Shown: in pieces, positions 5,670 to 10,179 of the stretch | Layout: every line of letters begins with the position of its first letter | Position numbering within the stretch: the first letter of the stretch is position 1 | NCBI GenBank assembly: GCA_964389005.1 | Contig: CAYMCV010000092.1 | Coordinates: 1 to 10,179 of the forward strand | Direction: 5' to 3' | DNA: 10,179 bases | Source of the DNA: CAYMCV01 sp964389005 | GTDB taxonomy: Bacteria > Bacillota > Clostridia > Lachnospirales > Lachnospiraceae | Program-made: the position numbers and the translations under genes | Notes under the pieces: generated by a model | Databases searched by the model: none | Told to the model about the DNA's origin: nothing | Seen by the model: the letters and a program-made list of their open reading frames with translations, nothing else

Positions 5670-5697
5670 CCGTTTTTCATGGTCGACATGACAGGGG
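5650..5697 (-). terminator. Rho-independent terminator of the ABC exporter operon
   Basis: On the minus strand a 9-base stem CCCCTGTCA (5689-5697) pairs with TGACAGGGG (5654-5662). Inside it a second 6-base stem, TCGACC with GGTTGA (one G-U pair), closes a 9-base loop. A TTTT run (5650-5653) follows at once. The hairpin begins 23 bases after the permease stop. It lacks a long U-tract, so termination may be incomplete. The + strand side is followed by ATATTTC, a poorer terminator, and no + strand gene enters from the left. Confidence 0.75.
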
Positions 5698-5720
5698 ATA
5701 TTTCATTGATTTTTATCTGA

Positions 5721-6962
5721 TTATTCGTGGCGCAATGCCTCGATGGGATTGAGTTTTGCAGCTTTTCGAGCCGGATAAAAGGTAAAAAACACGCCGATTG
5801 CAGTGGAGAACAATGCCGCCCCAAAGATAACAAGCGGATTAAAATCGGCAACGATGGAAATAGCTCCGAATTTGCTTGCAACCAGGCAGAGGCTCTCTGC
5901 AGTCAAGAGTCCCAAGGCAATACCGATGATACCGCCAAGCAACGACAGGATGCCACCCTCCATCAAAAACTGAAACAGAATATATGCAGTTTTGGCACCA
6001 AGTGCCTTACGAACGCCGATTTCTCTGGTACGTTCTGCAACCGAAACCAACATAATATTCATGATGCCGATACCGCCAACCAAGAGCGAAATCATTGCGA
6101 CGGCACTGATAAAAGCCGTCAACGATGTCAGAACGGTATTGAATGTCGCCATGTCGGATGCAAAACTATCCACCGCAATGACATTCTCCCCACGCACGTT
6201 GTGTCGTGCCTCCATCAAGCGAATTGCATTATCAACAATTTCTTTCTCATATTTCGCATCTTCTCCGTACAGATTGATTTGCGAAAAAAAACCATTCCCG
6301 CCGAAGGTATTCTGCATAATGGTATACGGTATCTCAAGTGTCACTCTGCTGCTTTTGAACAGTGACGCAAGTCCCGATTCTTTGCTCTCTCGGATACCGA
6401 TGATTCTAAAACTCACATAACGTCCTCCGACGCTGACTTCCACCAGTGAACCTATGACATCCTTTGACCCAAACAGTCTATCAGCATCAGACTCACTGAT
6501 GACACATACTTTGGTTGCCGCATCAACTTCATCTTTCGAGAAATATCGTCCCTTGACAATCGGATCCGCACTGGAATAAATACCGTCTTCGGTTACCATG
6601 CGCAACATCGTTGATTGTAACTCGCCCTTTTTATCTTCCGTATAGACATTGTTTGCCAATCCCAAGCCCGGCGAGATTCCTTTGATATGGTCCAGTTCTT
6701 TCTTCAGATATTCCAAATCATCTGCAGAAAAGTGAACAACCGTCCCTTCCGTTTTGGAAGAATCCGTATAGACACTGATCTGGCCCCCCATCATATCATT
6801 CAGCATCTTATATATGCCATTTTTAACTCCGTTTCCGGCCGACACAATTAATACTACGGATGAGATTCCAATAATAATACCGAGCATCGTCAGCAACGAA
6901 CGCATCTTGTTGGCTTTGATATTAAATAATGCAATTTTTACATATTCAAAAAACTGTGACAT
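5721..6962 (-). CDS. FtsX/MacB-type ABC transporter permease (second copy)
   Basis: A 413-residue permease of the type VII (MacB/LolCDE-like) ABC superfamily, with four membrane helices: about 21-42 (the RSLLTMLGIIIGISSV motif), 279-306, 333-355 and 373-396. A large outer domain (MacB_PCD type) fills residues 45-275. The conserved loop ERTREIGVRKALGA at 310-323 is the cytosolic contact for the ATPase, and the end PARKAAKLNPIEALRHE is typical of the family. It has no ATPase domain of its own, unlike E. coli MacB, and must use the ATPase encoded upstream. It is a clear tandem paralog of the permease at 6983-8221, with near-identical helices and a diverged outer domain. GGAG lies 7 bases before the ATG, and the gap to the upstream copy is 20 bases. 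The substrate is unknown. It is the last gene of its operon. Confidence 0.93.
   Translation of the reverse strand: MSQFFEYVKIALFNIKANKMRSLLTMLGIIIGISSVVLIVSAGNGVKNGIYKMLNDMMGGQISVYTDSSKTEGTVVHFSADDLEYLKKELDHIKGISPGLGLANNVYTEDKKGELQSTMLRMVTEDGIYSSADPIVKGRYFSKDEVDAATKVCVISESDADRLFGSKDVIGSLVEVSVGGRYVSFRIIGIRESKESGLASLFKSSRVTLEIPYTIMQNTFGGNGFFSQINLYGEDAKYEKEIVDNAIRLMEARHNVRGENVIAVDSFASDMATFNTVLTSLTAFISAVAMISLLVGGIGIMNIMLVSVAERTREIGVRKALGAKTAYILFQFLMEGGILSLLGGIIGIALGLLTAESLCLVASKFGAISIVADFNPLVIFGAALFSTAIGVFFTFYPARKAAKLNPIEALRHE
6039..6062. repeat. 24-base exact direct repeat shared by the tandem permease genes (copy 1)
   Basis: Identical to 7301-7324. It encodes the segment around MNIMLVSV of the second membrane helix, inside a longer near-identical tract (about 6017-6078 and 7279-7340). 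A further 19-base identity, 6874-6892 with 8133-8151, encodes the first-helix motif. These are traces of gene duplication kept by selection or by gene conversion, not a mobile element. Confidence 0.8.
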
Positions 6963-6982
6963 CTGTCTTCTCCACTTCTCAC

Positions 6983-8221
6983 CTATTCATGGCGCAATGC
7001 ATCGATTGGACTCAAACGTGCCGCCTGTCTGGCGGGATAAATACCGAAAAACAATCCGATTAAGGTCGAGAACGCCGATACGCCGATGACAGCAGGAATA
7101 CTAACCTTTGCCATAAACGAAATATCTGTCAATGCTTTCAGAATCAGGCAAATGCCTTCTGCGCCGAGCCAACCGATAATCATTCCCAATATTCCGCCTA
7201 TCAATGTAATCATGCCTGCTTCTGCCAAAAACTGCATCAGTATTGATGATGTTCGTGCTCCCAAAGATTTACGGATACCGATTTCTCTCGTACGCTCCGT
7301 AACCGAAACCAACATAATATTCATAACACCGATACCGCCGACCAGCAATGATATTGCGGCTACAAAGGCGATAAAAATTGTAACATAATTCACGATATTC
7401 TGAATCTGATCCGCATATGTCGTAAATTCTTGTGCTACAATTAAATTCTGATTACGCACATTCTTTCTGGCTTCCATAAGTCGTATGGTTTCTTCCGTTA
7501 CCTGTGCCGAATACTCCGGTGCTTCCGAAATAATCAGAAACTGTACCATGTCGATGTCATAGTCCGAGTATTCATAAAACAGAGAAAACGGGACCTCAAT
7601 TTCAACATCATCGTAGATATACATCAGTTTTTTGGTGGCAGAATCACTTTTCTTACGAACTCCGACAATCTGAAATTCAACAACCCTTCCTCCGCCGGAA
7701 GTGTATTCAAACGTCATCCCGACTACATCGGAGGTTCCGAACAGATTAATCGCGCTCTCTTCATATATGACGCAGACCGGTCTCGCCTGATCGTATTCCT
7801 CTTGTGTAAAATATCTGCCATGCAGAATCGGTTCCGGAAGCGCAATCTCATGATCCGGTGAGCAAAACGTCGTATATGTGGTAAATTCACCTTTTCGACT
7901 GGTCGAAGTTCCGTAGTTTCCCATCTCAGGCGTTACGCCCTTGATGTGTTCAACCTTCTCCTTGACGGCCTGCAAATCCTCCTCCGTAAAACTGAGAAGG
8001 GTTGCATCGTAATCAGAAAACGTCGAATAAATATATATTTGACCTGAAAACATGTCATTTAAGCCGGAGATGACGGAATCCTTGACGCCGTTTCCGATTG
8101 CCATAATCATAATAACGGAAGATATACCGATGATAATACCGAGCATCGTCAATAAAGAACGACCTTTGTTGCTCTTGATACTGGCCCAGGCAATTTTGAT
8201 ATATTCTTTTAACTGTGACAT
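6983..8221 (-). CDS. FtsX/MacB-type ABC transporter permease (first copy)
   Basis: A 412-residue paralog of the downstream permease with the same plan: first helix at about 21-42 (RSLLTMLGIIIGISSV), outer domain 45-272, helices at about 278-305, 332-354 and 373-395, ATPase-contact loop ERTREIGIRKSLGAR at 309-323 and the end PARQAARLSPIDALRHE. The outer domain is rich in tyrosine and acidic residues (YIYDDVEIEVPFSLFYEY at 201-218) and differs clearly from the other copy. The two probably form a heterodimer with a shared ATPase, as LolC and LolE do with LolD, although two separate homodimers cannot be excluded. The ribosome binding site is weak (GAGAG about 4 bases before the ATG). The gene lies 38 bases after the adaptor gene. 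The substrate is unknown. Confidence 0.93.
   Translation of the reverse strand: MSQLKEYIKIAWASIKSNKGRSLLTMLGIIIGISSVIMIMAIGNGVKDSVISGLNDMFSGQIYIYSTFSDYDATLLSFTEEDLQAVKEKVEHIKGVTPEMGNYGTSTSRKGEFTTYTTFCSPDHEIALPEPILHGRYFTQEEYDQARPVCVIYEESAINLFGTSDVVGMTFEYTSGGGRVVEFQIVGVRKKSDSATKKLMYIYDDVEIEVPFSLFYEYSDYDIDMVQFLIISEAPEYSAQVTEETIRLMEARKNVRNQNLIVAQEFTTYADQIQNIVNYVTIFIAFVAAISLLVGGIGVMNIMLVSVTERTREIGIRKSLGARTSSILMQFLAEAGMITLIGGILGMIIGWLGAEGICLILKALTDISFMAKVSIPAVIGVSAFSTLIGLFFGIYPARQAARLSPIDALRHE
7301..7324. repeat. 24-base exact direct repeat shared by the tandem permease genes (copy 2)
   Basis: Identical to 6039-6062 and in the same orientation, 1262 bases apart. Recombination between the copies would fuse the two permeases in frame into one hybrid gene. 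Confidence 0.8.
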
Positions 8222-8259
8222 AACACTCTCATTTCCGCAAATTGCTTTTTTGCACTCTT

Positions 8260-9843
8260 CTATTCGGTAGTTTCTTCGGGTACCGCCATTAAATCAGCCG
8301 AAATCGGCGTTACTCTGACCCCTTCTTCCAGCGAAGATGAAATGGTGGTAATGACTTCGTCTTCTGCGGTCAGACCGTCAAGAATTTGAATAAATTCATC
8401 CGAGGAAATACCCACGGTTACATACTTCTTCGCAACAATACCATTCTGTGCAACCAGTACAAAATCACCGGTTTTATCCGTATTAACCGCCTCAACCGGA
8501 AGTTTCATCGCTTGGTTGATGTTCGCGGTCGTAATCACCATCTTGGCATCCAATCCGAGGAAAATGTTCTCGTCCGGGTTGTCAATGTGTGCTTCCGCCT
8601 GAATGGAAGCAGCACCGTTGGATGATACGGTTGCCATATGACTGATTTTGGTAATGGTTCCTTCGTATGTATTGCCTGCAATTGTTATTTCTGCTTTTTG
8701 TCCGAGTTCAAGATTTTTTAGTTCGTTTTTAGATACGCTGAATGAAACCTTCAACGCATCGAGAGAGGCGATGGAAACCATGGAGGTACCCGCCGGCAAA
8801 GTCTGACCTTCGATACCACCGATACTTGTGACGATTCCGTCCTTCTCGGCCACGATACCCTCTGTTAATTTCTGCATTTCTTCATAAGCACGTGTCGTTG
8901 ACATCGTAGAGAGTTCACCGTTCAAAGAAATGTTCTCTGCTGCAAACTCATCTGCCAGTTTCATCTCGGCACTGGATTTCTCCGCTTCCGCTTCCTTTAA
9001 TTTCGACTCATAATCCGCCAAAAGTGTCTTATCTGCAGTCAATGCTTTCTGTTGTTCGTTTGCGGCAACACTGCTTTCCAAGTTCTTAAGTTGATAACTC
9101 CAATCCGTAATCTGCTGATTATTTGACTGAATGTATTTCGTATAGGTATCGATACCTTCCTGGCCAACGCCAAGCATTCCTGCGTTCAGAATCACATATT
9201 GATAATCCGAATTTTCTTTCTGGGCTTTGTAAATCTTGTAGTTCAAATCAGCCGCAAGTTTCACATTTCCATCACTGATTGTGGCTTCGGTGTCTTTGAT
9301 TTTCTTCTCCTGTGCGTCAACCAATCCCTTGTACTTCGTAATGTTGGCGTTCGCAGTCGCAAATTTCGCCTTGGTGTCCTCATAACTCTTCAAATCGCTC
9401 TGGTATGAATTCTGTGCAACTTGATTCTGCAACTCCGATGTGCGAAGTGCATCTTGAAAACTCTGCTCTTCAAAGGTAAAAACTTTTTCACCCTTCTTCA
9501 CAGTTTCGCCCTGAGAAATCAGGATTTCGCCGATTTCCAAGCTGACAGGCGCATAATATGTAGTCGTCTCTTCGCTTTCTACCATGCCGCTGACCGTCAG
9601 TGTTGAAATCAATTCACCTGTTTCCGCCTTCTGCGTGGTAACGACTTGCGGCGCATTTTTTGCCAACGAAGATACAACAACCACCAGCAAAATCACTGCC
9701 AAGACAACGCCGCCCAGAATCGACCATACGATGATTCTCTTTCTTTTCTTTTTTGCCTTTTTATCCAAAGTCTTTCTTTTCTTCTCAACCTTGACAAAAG
9801 CATCCTCAACATTCTCGTTTTGTACCATTTCATTTGTTTCCAT
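8260..9843 (-). CDS. Membrane fusion / adaptor protein of the ABC exporter (MacA/HlyD type)
   Basis: A 527-residue adaptor that should link the permeases to the outside of the membrane. Seen: a charged N-terminal cytosolic tail with a basic run (13 Lys or Arg in residues 18-36), one membrane helix at about 37-59, the first half of the barrel-sandwich (lipoyl-like) domain at about 96-126, a long helical and coiled-coil region at about 127-330, the second half-domain at about 329-365 (GIVTSIGGIEGQTLPAGT), a beta-barrel at about 364-445 and a membrane-proximal domain to about 515. No lipobox or cleavable signal is visible. The start at 9843 is chosen over an upstream in-frame TTG at 9864, because that TTG overlaps the only ribosome binding site (AAAGGAG, 9855-9861). 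The spacing of 11 bases is rather long. The gene lies 32 bases after the ATPase gene. Confidence 0.92.
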   Translation of the reverse strand: METNEMVQNENVEDAFVKVEKKRKTLDKKAKKKRKRIIVWSILGGVVLAVILLVVVVSSLAKNAPQVVTTQKAETGELISTLTVSGMVESEETTTYYAPVSLEIGEILISQGETVKKGEKVFTFEEQSFQDALRTSELQNQVAQNSYQSDLKSYEDTKAKFATANANITKYKGLVDAQEKKIKDTEATISDGNVKLAADLNYKIYKAQKENSDYQYVILNAGMLGVGQEGIDTYTKYIQSNNQQITDWSYQLKNLESSVAANEQQKALTADKTLLADYESKLKEAEAEKSSAEMKLADEFAAENISLNGELSTMSTTRAYEEMQKLTEGIVAEKDGIVTSIGGIEGQTLPAGTSMVSIASLDALKVSFSVSKNELKNLELGQKAEITIAGNTYEGTITKISHMATVSSNGAASIQAEAHIDNPDENIFLGLDAKMVITTANINQAMKLPVEAVNTDKTGDFVLVAQNGIVAKKYVTVGISSDEFIQILDGLTAEDEVITTISSSLEEGVRVTPISADLMAVPEETTE

Positions 9844-9854
9844 CTGTGTGTAAA

Positions 9855-9861
9855 CTCCTTT
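9855..9861 (-). promoter_or_regulatory. Ribosome binding site deciding the adaptor start
   Basis: AAAGGAG on the minus strand, 11 bases before the ATG at 9841-9843. The alternative TTG at 9862-9864 directly abuts it and has no site of its own, so the ATG is the likelier start. Confidence 0.65.
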
Positions 9862-9875
9862 CAAACGCTGTCACT

Positions 9876-10179
9876 TTATGATTCCGGATCATTCCGATAA
9901 TCTTTCTCAATTTTGCCGTCCTTAATCTTGATAATTCGTCTCGCCTGTTTCGCAATGTCGTTATCATGTGTGATTAATATGACGGTTCTTCCGCCCGCAT
10001 GCAGACTCTTTAATATTTCCATAATTTCAATGCTGGAGTTGGAGTCGAGATTTCCGGTCGGCTCATCTGCCAGAATCAGCGGCGGTGCCTGTGCGATTGC
10101 CCTTGCAATTGCAACCCTCTGCTGCTGCCCGCCCAGACCAAAAAACATTTTGATAATGTCGCTTTCTCTTTCTGTCAAA
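9876..10179 (-). CDS. ABC exporter ATPase, MacB/LolD type (C-terminal part, cut by window end)
   Basis: The last 100 or so residues of an ATPase that should energise the two permeases downstream. Numbering from the codon at 10176-10178: GGQQQRVAIARAIA at 16-29 is the end of the ABC signature helix, LILADEPTGNLDS at 34-46 is Walker B plus D-loop, and LITHD at 68-72 is the switch histidine. The end IKIKDGKIEKDYRNDPES is a usual MacB/LolD tail. The signature itself is odd. It reads GLGGQ where LSGGQ is expected, and the residues before it (SDIIKMFF) do not look like the family. The next frame over the same bases reads RHYQNV, which does. This suggests clustered base errors or real damage close to the edge. 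Walker A lies outside the window. The true start is not visible, and the TTG at 10178 is not a start. Confidence 0.9.
   Translation of the reverse strand, partial: LTERESDIIKMFFGLGGQQQRVAIARAIAQAPPLILADEPTGNLDSNSSIEIMEILKSLHAGGRTVILITHDNDIAKQARRIIKIKDGKIEKDYRNDPES

Noticed and set aside
5680..5692. CATGGTCGACATG near-palindrome as an operator
   Set aside because: It is fully explained as part of the two-tier terminator hairpin; no repressor gene or second copy is present.
5727..6365. 212-codon open frame on the + strand
   Set aside because: It lies wholly antisense to the second permease, is rich in Cys, His and Asn with no recognisable domain, and has no ribosome binding site; it is a shadow of a real gene.
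8222..8259. Small inverted repeat next to a T-run between adaptor and permease genes
   Set aside because: The possible stem is only 3-4 bases and the T-run is on the wrong strand for the transcribed direction; the gap is an ordinary operon spacer.

Overview
The window reads as a chromosomal segment of a Gram-positive Bacillota of the class Clostridia, probably Lachnospiraceae. The inference rests on moderate GC, AGGAGG-type ribosome binding sites, the tsaE-tsaB-rimI-tsaD gene set, a YcxB-like protein, and a MacA/MacB-type exporter split into separate ATPase, adaptor and permease proteins. Every supported gene lies on the minus strand, so transcription runs from high to low coordinates. Coding density is very high. 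No gene-free stretch exceeds about 125 bases, and I saw no tRNA, rRNA, CRISPR array or insertion sequence.

Right part (10179 down to 5650): the distal part of an ABC exporter operon. In transcription order it holds the C-terminal part of an ATPase (cut by the window edge), a membrane-anchored adaptor of the MacA/HlyD type with a long helical region, and two tandem paralogous FtsX/MacB-type permeases. It ends in a strong two-tier hairpin with a short U-run. The most likely machine is one ATPase serving a pair of permeases plus an adaptor that reaches into the envelope. The substrate cannot be read from the sequence; peptides, antimicrobials or lipid-like compounds are possible.

Centre and left (5669 down to 1): a new transcription unit whose promoter sits inside the preceding terminator. 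In order it carries a YcxB-like membrane protein, tsaE, tsaB, rimI, a small zinc-ribbon protein, RNase Z, a membrane-anchored protein of unknown function, tsaD and the 5' part of ispD. TsaB, TsaD and TsaE, with TsaC supplied from elsewhere, make the t6A37 modification of ANN-decoding tRNAs. RNase Z matures tRNA 3' ends, RimI acetylates protein N-termini, and IspD is in the MEP isoprenoid pathway. Most junctions overlap by 4 or 8 bases or have gaps under 40 bases, which indicates strong translational coupling.

I found no clearly undescribed defence, mobile or catalytic system. The points most worth a second look are the two unassigned proteins embedded in the t6A operon (3106-3354 and 1532-2128), the promoter nested in a terminator near 5650-5697, the apparently damaged ABC signature motif near the right edge (10128-10170), and the repeated ATGGAG-N6-ATG start architecture.
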